A DNA stretch of 64,000 nt from Firmicutes bacterium UBA2116 (lineage in GTDB: Bacteria > Bacillota > Clostridia > Tissierellales > Sedimentibacteraceae). The DNA lies in assembly GCA_002331025.1 (NCBI GenBank), contig DCYG01000012.1, positions 1 to 64,000 of the forward strand, given 5' to 3'. The translations under genes and the position numbers were made by a program. The number at the start of each line of letters is the position of its first letter. Position 1 is the first letter of the stretch. Of this stretch, positions 25,204 through 34,044 are shown one piece after another. The notes under the pieces are model-generated. The model worked only from the letters and a program-made list of their open reading frames with translations. It did not search any database and was not told the origin of the DNA.

Positions 25204-26874
25204 ATGAGAAGTGATTCAGTAACAAAAGGTGTTCAAAAAGCACCGCATCGTTCATTATTTAATGCATTAGGACTTACCAAGGAGGAGCTGGACAGACCTT
25301 TAATAGGCATTGTCAGTTCATACAATGAAATAGTTTCCGGTCATATGAATCTTGATAAAATTGTTGAAGCGGTAAAAATGGGAGTTGCCATGGCCGGAGG
25401 AACACCGGTGGTATTTCCTGCCATAGCAGTATGCGACGGTATTGCAATGGGACATGTAGGTATGAAATATTCACTTGCTACGAGAGAGTTGATAGCAGAT
25501 TCGACAGAAGCAATGTCAATGGCTCATGCTTTTGACGGTCTGGTAATGGTTCCTAACTGTGATAAAAATGTACCGGGCTTATTAATGGCAGCTGCAAGAA
25601 TTAATATTCCGGCTATATTCGTAAGCGGCGGACCAATGCTTGCCGGAAGAGTTAAAGGTCAGAAAACAAGTCTTTCAAGTATGTTTGAAGCAGTCGGAGC
25701 TTATAATGCGGGAAAAATGACATTGGAAGAGGTAGAGGAATATGAAAACAAAGCATGTCCGACATGCGGTTCATGTTCAGGTATGTATACGGCAAACAGC
25801 ATGAATTGTCTGACTGAAGTTTTAGGGATGGGGTTAAAAGGAAACGGTACAATCCCGGCTGTTTATTCAGAAAGAATAAGACTTGCAAAACACGCAGGTA
25901 TGCAGATCATGGAATTAATAAAAAATAATATAAAACCCAGAGACATAATGACTGAGGGTGCATTTCTCAACGCGCTTGCAGTAGACATGGCATTAGGCTG
26001 CAGCACAAACAGCATGCTTCATTTACCGGCTATAGCACATGAAGCTAAAGTAGAATTAAATCTTGATATAGCTAACGAAATCAGTGCCAAAACACCGAAT
26101 CTTTGTCATTTAGCGCCTGCCGGACATACTTATATTGAAGATTTAAATGAGGCCGGCGGTGTTTATGCAGTTATGAATGAATTAAATAAAAAAGACCTGT
26201 TAAAAACTGATTTAATAACTTGCACGGGAAAAACAGTAGCAGAAAATATTGAAGGCTGTGTTAATAAAAATCATGATGTTATCAGACCAATTGAAAATCC
26301 TTATAGCGAAATAGGCGGAATTGCCGTATTAAAAGGTAACTTGGCTCCTGATTCCTGCGTTGTAAAAAGATCAGCCGTCGCACCTGAAATGATGGTTCAT
26401 GAAGGACCTGCAAAAGTGTTTGATTGCGAAGAGGATGCAATTGAAGCAATCAACTCAGGAAATATTGTGGCAGGAGATGTTGTTGTCATTCGCTACGAAG
26501 GACCTAAGGGCGGACCTGGTATGAGAGAAATGCTGAGCCCTACATCAGCAATTGTGGGGAGAGGATTAGGAAGCAGCGTTGCACTTATAACTGACGGACG
26601 TTTCTCGGGAGCAACAAGAGGTGCAGCCATAGGTCATGTTTCACCGGAAGCTGCGGTAGGAGGAAATATAGCCTTGGTTGAAGAAGGAGATATTATAAAA
26701 ATTGATATAAATAGCAATAAAATAGATTTCGTGGTTACAGATGAAGAATTAGAAAGAAGAAGAGCGGAGTGGAAGCCAAGAGAGCCAAGAATTACAACAG
26801 GCTATTTATCAAGATATGCAGCTTTGGTTACTTCGGGAAACAGGGGAGCAGTATTAGAAGTCAAAAATAGTTAA
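25204..26874 (+). CDS. ilvD: Dihydroxy-acid dehydratase (IlvD/Edd family)
   Basis: Fe-S dehydratase of 556 residues. Cluster ligands are C119 in NCDKNVPG and C185 in ACPTCGSCSG; MGCS-like segments (LGCSTNSMLHLPAIAHEA) and GRGLGSSVALITDGRFSG complete the family pattern. Length and sequence fit IlvD (2,3-dihydroxy-acid to 2-keto acid in valine/isoleucine synthesis). However, no other ilv genes are adjacent, and the gene is paired with a BASS-family transporter and a divergent FadR-type regulator. A catabolic role in dehydrating a sugar acid or dihydroxy acid taken up by the transporter is therefore possible. ATG 25204 follows AGGAGG. Confidence 0.85.
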   Translation: MRSDSVTKGVQKAPHRSLFNALGLTKEELDRPLIGIVSSYNEIVSGHMNLDKIVEAVKMGVAMAGGTPVVFPAIAVCDGIAMGHVGMKYSLATRELIADSTEAMSMAHAFDGLVMVPNCDKNVPGLLMAAARINIPAIFVSGGPMLAGRVKGQKTSLSSMFEAVGAYNAGKMTLEEVEEYENKACPTCGSCSGMYTANSMNCLTEVLGMGLKGNGTIPAVYSERIRLAKHAGMQIMELIKNNIKPRDIMTEGAFLNALAVDMALGCSTNSMLHLPAIAHEAKVELNLDIANEISAKTPNLCHLAPAGHTYIEDLNEAGGVYAVMNELNKKDLLKTDLITCTGKTVAENIEGCVNKNHDVIRPIENPYSEIGGIAVLKGNLAPDSCVVKRSAVAPEMMVHEGPAKVFDCEEDAIEAINSGNIVAGDVVVIRYEGPKGGPGMREMLSPTSAIVGRGLGSSVALITDGRFSGATRGAAIGHVSPEAAVGGNIALVEEGDIIKIDINSNKIDFVVTDEELERRRAEWKPREPRITTGYLSRYAALVTSGNRGAVLEVKNS

Positions 26875-26917
26875 TGTCTAAAAAATTAAAATTATATTAA
26901 TAGGAGAGGATATTAAA

Positions 26918-27877
26918 ATGAAGACATTAGAAAGATTAAGTAATTTTGTAGGGAAGTACATGGCATATATAGTTATAGTAATAGCTGCAGCAGCGTTATT
27001 TGTGCCGACAACATTTTCTTGGTTAAAGGCATCCTATATTAATCCATTATTAATGATTGTAATGTTTGGTATGGGACTGACTTTAAAATTAGACGATTTT
27101 AAATTAGTATTAAGCAGACCTTTAGAAGTATTGATAGGATTTGTGGCACAGTTTGCCATTATGCCGTTAATTGCTTTATCATTGGTTAAAATATTTAATC
27201 TGCCGCCGGAATTAGCTGTAGGTGTTGTGCTGGTAGGTACATGTCCAGGTGGAACATCTTCAAATGTTATGACTTTTTTAGCAAAGGGTGATGTGGCATT
27301 ATCAGTAACAATAACAAGCTTTTCAACTTTATTCGCACCGCTTTTAACTCCGTTTATAACTAAGCTTCTTATAGGAGCAACTGTAGAAGTAGATGTTATG
27401 AACATGTTCTTTTCAATAGTTAAGGTTGTAATTGTACCGATTGGCTTAGGTTTTGTAATAAACAAGTTCTTTGGAAAAATAACAGAAAAGCTGGTTAAGA
27501 TTTTACCGCTTGTTTCTGTAACGGCAATTGTGGCCATAGTTGCTACTGTAGTTTCATTAAATTCAGCAAAATTAATGACCAGCGGACTTTTAATTATTGC
27601 AATTGTAGTATTACACAACAGCTTGGGATATTTAATAGGTTTCTTTACAGCAAGAGTATTAGGATTAAATTTATCAAAGCAAAAAACAATAGCTATCGAA
27701 GTTGGTATGCAAAATTCAGGCTTGGCAACATCCTTGGCTGCAACAGCATTTGCTCAATACCCTCTGGCTACAATTCCGGGTGCAATATTCAGTGTATGGC
27801 ATAATATTTCAGGAGCAATAATTGCTAATTTCTTTGCCACAATGAAAGACGGGAAAGAACAAATCAAGAATTCATGA
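26918..27877 (+). CDS. BASS-family (bile acid:Na+ symporter-like) transporter
   Basis: Integral membrane protein of 319 residues with 9-10 predicted helices. The blocks FGMGLTLKLDDFKLVLSRP, VGTCPGGTSSNVMTFLAKGD and EVGMQNSGLATSLAA are the diagnostic BASS motifs, including the sodium-site crossover region. Members move organic anions such as bile acids, pantothenate, ketopantoate or pyruvate. It starts 43 bp after ilvD (GGAGAGG upstream) and is followed by a strong terminator, so the two form an operon; a small keto or hydroxy acid is the likely substrate. Confidence 0.85.
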   Translation: MKTLERLSNFVGKYMAYIVIVIAAAALFVPTTFSWLKASYINPLLMIVMFGMGLTLKLDDFKLVLSRPLEVLIGFVAQFAIMPLIALSLVKIFNLPPELAVGVVLVGTCPGGTSSNVMTFLAKGDVALSVTITSFSTLFAPLLTPFITKLLIGATVEVDVMNMFFSIVKVVIVPIGLGFVINKFFGKITEKLVKILPLVSVTAIVAIVATVVSLNSAKLMTSGLLIIAIVVLHNSLGYLIGFFTARVLGLNLSKQKTIAIEVGMQNSGLATSLAATAFAQYPLATIPGAIFSVWHNISGAIIANFFATMKDGKEQIKNS

Positions 27878-27969
27878 TTACTTTATCTGTATTTCAAGCA
27901 ACTATGCTGTGACCAAGCAAGTGGTTCAGAAATGAAATGTGATACTTTTTAATTGTTATGTAAATTTAT

Positions 27970-28010
27970 ATCGGTTGAGCTGGAAAAATTACAGCTCAAC
28001 CGATTTTTGT
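27970..28010 (+). terminator. Strong intrinsic terminator
   Basis: ATCGGTTGAGCTG (27970-27982) pairs with CAGCTCAACCGAT (27992-28004), followed by TTTTGTTTT. It ends the ilvD-BASS transcript. Confidence 0.85.
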
Positions 28011-28016
28011 TTTATA

Positions 28017-28108
28017 AATGCAAATAAAAATTCTATATTTTCATTTACGGCATGAAAATGCAAATAAATCAATTTAATTTTCAATTGAGCTATTGAAATG
28101 CAAATAAA
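28017..28108. repeat. Three spaced copies of AAATGCAAATAAA
   Basis: The 13-mer occurs at 28017-28029, 28056-28068 and 28096-28108, with 39 and 40 bp between starts. The spacers are unrelated. The array lies between two convergent operons. It may be a protein-binding array or a relic of tandem duplication; there is no CRISPR-like structure. Confidence 0.5.
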
Positions 28109-28154
28109 AATAATTCTATGATTATTTATGAAGGCTTATTTGAGAAACCTACCA

Positions 28155-29540
28155 TTAGTATTGAGAAGCTGCAACATCCTTTCTTTCCCTTAAGCCGTTA
28201 AACTCCTTCTTTACCATCAGCATTGTCCACAGGACGATGATGACGTCAATTGCAAACGAGCCGTAATATACGCCGCCCACACCGATGAATCTGGGCAGAA
28301 GCAGCATCACAGGAATATAAAATACAAACTGCCGTGCCATACCTATAATCATAGCGGGCTTGCCCTTGTCAACGGACGGGAAGAGGGTCATGGCCATGAA
28401 AATGAAGGAGAGTGCCGGAAGAATTGCCATGTATATTCTGAAATATACAAATTGTGTATTGGTAAATGCCTGATCCTTCAGCATCATACCAAGTATGGAG
28501 CCCGGAGCTGAAAGGGAAATTACCCAAAATGGAAGAGTGAGCAAGAGAGCTGCGGTGGCAAAGACCTTGTAGGAGCTGATAACTCTGTCGTATTGCTTTG
28601 CACCGTAATTGATACCGATAACAGGCTGCAGTGCGCGCATCAGGCCGAAAATAGGAGTCAGCAGGAATTGAAATATCCTGTAAACCACTCCGTAAAAGGC
28701 TATATCCGCCGTTGATCCATACCGTGCCAGCGCATTGAATACAACCAGTCCCTGAATAAGACTCATGAAAGACATAATCAGTGAGGACATGCCTAATCGT
28801 AAAATAGATGTTGTTATCTTTTTGTCGCCTTTAAATGAAAGTAATTTTGCCTGGAAGGTAGCTTTTCCACGTCCGAAATAAAGCCATCCTATCAATGTGT
28901 AAACAAACATACCCACGTTGGTACCCCAAGCTGCGCCCTCCACGCCCATATCAAAAATTGCCATAAAAATATAGTTGAATACGGCATTGACGATTAAGCC
29001 TGAACCCATCATCCATGCTGCTGTTTTCATCCTTCCCTCCGCACGGATAATCATATTGCCCGCAAGTCCGTAAATCCAGAAAAAAGCGCCCGCTGTGCAC
29101 ATACGGAAGTATCTGACACCATAATCAAGAGCTTCACCCGTTCCGCCCATCATTTCAATGAGAGGTCCCGCAAAAGTAAATGCAACTGCCATGTAGAGGA
29201 TGGCGCAAATTACGGACAAGCGGTTTACCACACCCATCAGATTATTCTGAGTTTTTACGTCCTTTGCACCTATGGCAATGCTCAGCACCGAGCCGGCACC
29301 CACACCTATGAGTGACCCAAAGGCAACGCTTATCTGCGAAAGAGGATAAGCGAGGGATACCCCTGCCAGGGCAGTGTCATTTACGAACTGCCCCACAAAG
29401 ATTGCGTCCAGTACGGTGTTGAAGCCGTACAGCACCATAGCCACCACCGCTGGCCATGAAAGCTGTACCATCACCTTCCACAGACCCCCTGTTAATATAA
29501 ACTGTTTTTGTTTCTCTTTTTCTGCAATTGTATTATCCAT
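28155..29540 (-). CDS. MATE-family efflux transporter
   Basis: Multidrug/sodium (or proton) antiporter of 461 residues with twelve predicted helices and the repeated MatE fold (GGLWKVMVQLSWPAVVAMVLYG start, LAGVSLAYPLSQI, then the second half from about residue 235). It resembles the DinF/NorM-like Clostridial group. Its start overlaps the end of the upstream ABC gene by 8 bp, and GGAGCATATC precedes ATG 29540, so it is the last gene of a four-gene efflux locus (TetR, ABC, ABC, MATE). Confidence 0.85.
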   Translation of the reverse strand: MDNTIAEKEKQKQFILTGGLWKVMVQLSWPAVVAMVLYGFNTVLDAIFVGQFVNDTALAGVSLAYPLSQISVAFGSLIGVGAGSVLSIAIGAKDVKTQNNLMGVVNRLSVICAILYMAVAFTFAGPLIEMMGGTGEALDYGVRYFRMCTAGAFFWIYGLAGNMIIRAEGRMKTAAWMMGSGLIVNAVFNYIFMAIFDMGVEGAAWGTNVGMFVYTLIGWLYFGRGKATFQAKLLSFKGDKKITTSILRLGMSSLIMSFMSLIQGLVVFNALARYGSTADIAFYGVVYRIFQFLLTPIFGLMRALQPVIGINYGAKQYDRVISSYKVFATAALLLTLPFWVISLSAPGSILGMMLKDQAFTNTQFVYFRIYMAILPALSFIFMAMTLFPSVDKGKPAMIIGMARQFVFYIPVMLLLPRFIGVGGVYYGSFAIDVIIVLWTMLMVKKEFNGLRERKDVAASQY

Positions 29541-31320
29541 GATATGCTCCTTCTGTGTTCACAGCAGCCTTATTGCTCCTGTTTCTGCTCCACCCCTTGC
29601 TGTTTTCTCTGGCGGTTACAAAGTGATTGTAGATGCCGCCTGACTGCATCAGCTCCTCATGGGTGCCCTGCTCTGCAATTCTTCCGTCAGCTATGACCAA
29701 TATTTTGTCGGCGTGACGGATAGTATTCAGCCTGTGGGCTATAACAAGCAGAGTCTTACCCTTGCAAAGTTCACTTATCGCCTGCTGGATATAACTTTCA
29801 TTATCGGCATCCACGCTGGCAGTAGCTTCGTCCAGAATTACTATGGGTGCGTCCTTTAAAATACAGCGTGCAATTGAAATACGCTGCTGCTCACCTCCGG
29901 AAAGACTTGCGCCGCCTTCGCCGACAATTGTTTCAAAGCCATCAGGCAGTGCCATGATAAAGTCGTAGCAACGGGCTTTCTTAGCCGCTTCAATAACTTC
30001 TTCACGGCCGGCACTGGGCCTGCCCATAATGATGTTGTTGTAAATGGTGTCCTGAAACAAATATACCCGCTGGAATACCATGCTGATATGATCCATCAGA
30101 TTACTGAGCGGAACACTCCGCACATCCTGACCTCGTACCAGAATCCTTCCGGATTTCACGTCCCAGAAGCGTGCCAGTAGACTTGCGATTGTGGATTTTC
30201 CTCCGCCGGAAGGACCTACCAGAGCAAGCATTTGGTTCCTTTCAAGACTGAAGGAAATATTGTTCAGCACATTCTTTTCTCCATAGGCAAAGCTTACATT
30301 TTCAAACTGTACCTCCGGTGCTGAAGTATTTTCCGGAATGGTATATACACCGTTGTCCGGCAGCTCCTTCTGTGCAAAAACCTCCTCGATACGGTCCATA
30401 CAGCTGTTCATAACCGTCAGCCTTGCGCTCTGTCCATACAATGCCTTAAGAGGTCCGAAAAGGTCAAATACAAAGAGCATGATACCAATCAGATATGTCA
30501 CATCCATAGTCCCTTTAAAATACAGGAATGTTGAAAGTGCAATTACGGCGGCTACACCGAGACTGTAAATCAGATTAAGCCCGCGCTGCCACGGGGTATG
30601 ATTTTCTTCAAATTCTATGCTGGTTCGGCAAACATCCTTAAAGCTTTCGGTCAGGGTTTTGGATTTCTCTCCCAGCATGTTGTAGCTTTTGATTATGCCG
30701 ATGCCCTCGGTAAAGTCCAGAACTGCATCTGTCAGTATCCCGAGCTGTTCCTGCCTGATGGCGGAATCCTCCATAGCCTCTTTCTTTAAGCCTCTGCCAA
30801 GCCATGCAATCATCAAGGTTACAATCACCCCCGCAGCACCGATCCACGGGTTAAAGAAAAACAGGAATGCCAGCAGTATAATCTGTGAAAATATATAGTT
30901 CATCATGTCGGCTAATACAGTCATGCAATTTTCTTCTATAAATACCATGTCCGTTGACAGCACCGAGCTGATTTTACCGATATTGCCCTCCGTAAAATAC
31001 CCCATGGGCATCTTTCTCAGATGCGCTCCCAGCTCCATTCGCTTGTCGGCAAAAAGCAGGTAGCCTGCCGCCGATTGCAGCCTGTCGGCAATGTTCTGGA
31101 ACAGAATCTGAAGCAGTATAATAATAACCAGAGCAATACCAATCTGCACAGACAGTTCGGTCGCTGCAGTTCCGCTGTAAAATGCTGCCAGTGCAAAAAA
31201 TGCCAAGGCTATGGGCATATTTTTCAAAATACCCTTTAAAAAAGAAAACACAAATGCCAGAGCAATCCTGCCCTTATATTTTCCGGAAGCCATAAAAATA
31301 CGTTTCATTAAAGCTGTCAT
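29533..31320 (-). CDS. ABC exporter half-transporter B (locus 1)
   Basis: Fused membrane/ATPase protein of 595 residues: six helices in about residues 1-310 and a nucleotide-binding domain in about 330-580 with Walker A GPSGGGKST, signature LSGGEQQR and Walker B IVILDEAT. It has its start codon inside the stop of the upstream ABC gene (ATGA), typical of heterodimeric exporters that need equal amounts of both halves. Both ATP sites appear intact. The substrate is not predictable; context suggests drugs, peptides or a metallophore. Confidence 0.85.
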   Translation of the reverse strand: MTALMKRIFMASGKYKGRIALAFVFSFLKGILKNMPIALAFFALAAFYSGTAATELSVQIGIALVIIILLQILFQNIADRLQSAAGYLLFADKRMELGAHLRKMPMGYFTEGNIGKISSVLSTDMVFIEENCMTVLADMMNYIFSQIILLAFLFFFNPWIGAAGVIVTLMIAWLGRGLKKEAMEDSAIRQEQLGILTDAVLDFTEGIGIIKSYNMLGEKSKTLTESFKDVCRTSIEFEENHTPWQRGLNLIYSLGVAAVIALSTFLYFKGTMDVTYLIGIMLFVFDLFGPLKALYGQSARLTVMNSCMDRIEEVFAQKELPDNGVYTIPENTSAPEVQFENVSFAYGEKNVLNNISFSLERNQMLALVGPSGGGKSTIASLLARFWDVKSGRILVRGQDVRSVPLSNLMDHISMVFQRVYLFQDTIYNNIIMGRPSAGREEVIEAAKKARCYDFIMALPDGFETIVGEGGASLSGGEQQRISIARCILKDAPIVILDEATASVDADNESYIQQAISELCKGKTLLVIAHRLNTIRHADKILVIADGRIAEQGTHEELMQSGGIYNHFVTARENSKGWSRNRSNKAAVNTEGAYHG

Positions 31321-33086
31321 ATAGATTCCGCCTCCTCTTTAGTCTCTTCGGTTTCTTCTGTGCTGACCTTCCACTGAGCACTGCTTTCGGCAGCCTGCCA
31401 GAGCTTCTGATATGTCGGGCAGTTTGCAAGCAATTCATCATGGGTTCCGGCAGCAATTAAATTTCCCGCATCCAAAACACAAATCTGATCTGCATTCACT
31501 ATGGAATGCAGGCGGTGAGCTATAACAATAACTGTCTTGCCATGGATGACCTCTGCGATGGCGTCGTTCATCTTTTCCTCATTCTCCGGGTCCATAAATG
31601 CTGTTGCCTCATCAAGTACTACGATTGGAGCATTTTTCAGTATGGCGCGAGCCAGAGATATACGCTGACGTTCACCTCCGGAAAGCTGCTTGCCTCCGTC
31701 ACCGGCCATGGTGTAAATGCCCTTTTCCAGCCTTGCTAAAAATTCACCGCACTGTGCCTTTTCAGCGGCTGCCATCACCTCCTCATCCGTGGCATCCGGC
31801 TTACCCAGTCTGATATTTTCCAAAAGGCTTATGTTGAAAAGAAACTGCTCCTGTGCCACATAAGAAATTTGATTGTTAAGGGATTCAAGACTCATGCGGC
31901 GGATATCCTGCCCGCCTATTTTGACAGCGCCGCCTGTTACATCGTAAAAATGCACCAGCAGCTTGGCAAGAGTGCTTTTACCGCTGCCTGACTCTCCGAC
32001 CAGAGCAGTCAGGCTTCCCTCCGGTATGCTCAGATTAATTCCGTGGAGCACCTGAGCTTCCTTGTAGGCAAAGCGCACATCCTCGAACTGTATCCTGTAA
32101 TCCTTACCTGTAAAGGATGCTTCAGACTGCTGAACAGGCGGCTCGCTCATCATCTTCTCAAGGTTGGCTACTGTATAATTAATGCGTACCATGGTAGGGA
32201 AAAAGTTCATTACCTTGAGAAGAGGTGCGCTGATACCGAAGGACATGCACAGTGCCAATGCTAAATTTGGCAGAGTGGAATATCCCTGCAATACAAAATA
32301 TGATCCCACAGGCAGTACAAAAAGCGCCACACATGGCACGATGCTGTAATAAATTGCCATCCATGGCCAGCAAACCCTGTACCACGCCAGAGTGAAGTCC
32401 CTGTAGCTTTTAACATCATTTTCATAGCGCTTGTAGGATTCTCCGTCTCTGTTGAATACCTTCACAACCTCCATACCGTTTATATATTCAACGATAGTTT
32501 TATTCATCTTCTGTGCCGACTTGTAGTAGTCATCCATCTTGCTTGTGCCGGCTTTGTACATTATCATCATGGCCAGCATACCGAAAGGAAGAGATGCCAA
32601 AGCTAAGAGTGCCATGCGCCAGTCGGCGATAAACATGCCGATGAACACCAGCACTGGAATGGTAATATTGGCAATTCCCTCCGGGATAGCGTGAGCCAAT
32701 GGCAGCTCAATGGTTTCAATGTCGTCGATAAACATTTTTTTGACAGAACCGACACCCTTTTCCTGAATGATACCTAAAGGCAGGTTTTCAAGCTTGCTCT
32801 GCAGAGATATACGCAGGTTTTTGAGAGTGTTGTAGGCTGCGTTATGAGACAGAGAAAGCCCCCACATATACAGCACCGCGTACAGTGACAAGCATATTGC
32901 AATTGCTGCAATGTTGAAGATAACATACCCTGTTGTAACGGGCTGGTGCATGAGCAGCGGCCGGATGATCCGGTAGATAAACCAGAACGGAAGCACCTGC
33001 ATGACCATTCCTGCCAGCATTGCCGCAACGGCGGCATAAGTAGTTTTCCGGTGTTCACCGGTATATTCCAATACTGTTTTGAACAA
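31317..33086 (-). CDS. ABC exporter half-transporter A (locus 1)
   Basis: Half transporter of 589 residues. The membrane domain covers about residues 1-310; the ATPase domain has GESGSGKST (about residue 370), LSGGERQR and IVVLDEAT. I start at TTG 33086, six bases after AGGAGG; an in-frame ATG 45 bases upstream has no ribosome binding site and would add a non-conserved tail. The segment EKGVGSVKKMFIDDIETIE is typical of the first half of such pairs. The partner gene overlaps its stop by 4 bp. An operator-like palindrome lies upstream at 33214-33229. Confidence 0.85.
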   Translation of the reverse strand: MFKTVLEYTGEHRKTTYAAVAAMLAGMVMQVLPFWFIYRIIRPLLMHQPVTTGYVIFNIAAIAICLSLYAVLYMWGLSLSHNAAYNTLKNLRISLQSKLENLPLGIIQEKGVGSVKKMFIDDIETIELPLAHAIPEGIANITIPVLVFIGMFIADWRMALLALASLPFGMLAMMIMYKAGTSKMDDYYKSAQKMNKTIVEYINGMEVVKVFNRDGESYKRYENDVKSYRDFTLAWYRVCWPWMAIYYSIVPCVALFVLPVGSYFVLQGYSTLPNLALALCMSFGISAPLLKVMNFFPTMVRINYTVANLEKMMSEPPVQQSEASFTGKDYRIQFEDVRFAYKEAQVLHGINLSIPEGSLTALVGESGSGKSTLAKLLVHFYDVTGGAVKIGGQDIRRMSLESLNNQISYVAQEQFLFNISLLENIRLGKPDATDEEVMAAAEKAQCGEFLARLEKGIYTMAGDGGKQLSGGERQRISLARAILKNAPIVVLDEATAFMDPENEEKMNDAIAEVIHGKTVIVIAHRLHSIVNADQICVLDAGNLIAAGTHDELLANCPTYQKLWQAAESSAQWKVSTEETEETKEEAESI

Positions 33087-33213
33087 AATAACCCTCCTTG
33101 TTTTATAAATTGTGGAGGGGACATTCCTCATATCCTGCAGAGATTCGCTCTGTTAAAAAGAGGTGTGTCACCCTTCCTTATATAAATTGAATTTTTGTAT
33201 TTATCACTTTGAT

Positions 33214-33229
33214 GTTAGTTTAAACTAAC
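33214..33229. promoter_or_regulatory. Operator GTTAGTTTAAACTAAC of ABC locus 1
   Basis: A perfect 16-bp palindrome (33214-33229), preceded by TTATCACTTT (33201-33210), the same string found in the palindrome before the TetR gene. A variant, GTTAGCGAAAACTAAC, lies upstream of ABC locus 2 (41608-41623). The TTAGTTTAAACTAA form is a common TetR-family operator, so the adjacent TetR protein is the probable ligand. Confidence 0.65.
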
Positions 33230-33240
33230 CACAGATTAAA

Positions 33241-33260
33241 TAAAAATCCCCAAATGGGGA
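33241..33260 (-). terminator. Terminator between TetR and ABC genes
   Basis: On the minus strand TCCCC-ATTT-GGGGA is followed by TTTTTATTT. It would end the TetR transcript before the ABC operon, so the exporter genes need their own promoter and are controlled separately. Confidence 0.6.
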
Positions 33261-33270
33261 ATCGGCTTTC

Positions 33271-33299
33271 TGTCATTCTGAGCGTCAGCGAAGAATCTC
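33271..33299. repeat. Dispersed repeat of the GTCATTCTGAGCG...CGAAGAATCT type
   Basis: The string TGTCATTCTGAGCG followed by TCAGCGAAGAATCTC matches a short repeat I recognise as widespread in bacterial intergenic DNA (usual form: tgtcattctgagcg-aagcgaagaatct). Here it lies right at the 3' end of the TetR gene and touches its stop codon (TGA read from 33300-33298). Confidence 0.55.
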
Positions 33300-33921
33300 A
33301 GCTTTTAAAGTTCTGAAATCCTAAGACTTTTTTCCAGTTGAACAGCTTGCAGATCAGATCAGAATGTGCTTCCATCTGCTCCCATGTATAGCCATGAATG
33401 AAAGGCTCATAGACTGTCGTCCAGAATGCGGAAAGCAGGATATGCATTTCTTCCATAGAGATATCCGCATGAGTCAGACCCCGCCTTTTTGCCTCCATAA
33501 AATATTCATGAGTTTTAATTGCCATTGTCTCTGCAAAGTCATGTTGAAAATTGGCATATCTGGTTCCTGCAGCGCATGAAATCAGAAGAATAAAGCCGTC
33601 TCGATACCGATACAGGTACTCAAGCCATGGCAGCATGCTTTCGTCCATTTCCCAGGCCTTGATGAGAGCTTCATCTGACAGCTCACTCACATTAGCAGAA
33701 CTGCGCATTTCCACAAAATCCTTCAATGCATTAACTGTTTCCTCTACTACGGCACAGAATAATTCTTCCTTTCCCTTATATCTTTTGTATAGCGCACCTG
33801 TGGTAACTCCCGCATCCTCACATATTGCTTTCAAAGAAGCCTTTTCAAACCCGTGGGCAAGAAATTCTTTTTTTGCGCTCTCCATTATACGCGGGTCAAT
33901 GGAGAGATCCGGTTTGGACAT
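33298..33921 (-). CDS. TetR-family regulator of efflux locus 1
   Basis: Regulator of 207 residues with a TetR helix-turn-helix (ASLKAICEDAGVTTGALYKR, residues about 28-47) and a helical effector domain. The start ATG 33921 follows GGGAGG. It precedes the ABC-ABC-MATE genes on the same strand, separated by a terminator and an operator. The promoter region carries a 40-bp palindrome (33948-33987), consistent with autoregulation. The C-terminal residues and stop overlap a dispersed repeat. Confidence 0.85.
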   Translation of the reverse strand: MSKPDLSIDPRIMESAKKEFLAHGFEKASLKAICEDAGVTTGALYKRYKGKEELFCAVVEETVNALKDFVEMRSSANVSELSDEALIKAWEMDESMLPWLEYLYRYRDGFILLISCAAGTRYANFQHDFAETMAIKTHEYFMEAKRRGLTHADISMEEMHILLSAFWTTVYEPFIHGYTWEQMEAHSDLICKLFNWKKVLGFQNFKS

Positions 33922-33947
33922 TTATTTAACCTCCCGAAAAAAAGTGT

Positions 33948-33987
33948 AAAGTGATAATTGAAATATCGATAATCCAATTATCACTTT
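33948..33987. promoter_or_regulatory. Palindrome upstream of TetR (locus 1)
   Basis: AAAGTGATAATTG (33948-33960) and CAATTATCACTTT (33975-33987) are perfect 13-bp arms with a 14-bp centre, just upstream of the TetR start. Probable autoregulatory operator; half of it recurs at 33201-33210. Confidence 0.65.
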
Positions 33988-34044
33988 ATCAGACTGTTTA
34001 AAATTTGTCAATAATTATTTTTTGTAATTTAGAGTTGATTTTAT

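Noticed and set aside
28017..28108. CRISPR array
   Set aside because: Repeats are only 13 bp, three copies, no cas genes, and no hairpin-capable repeat.
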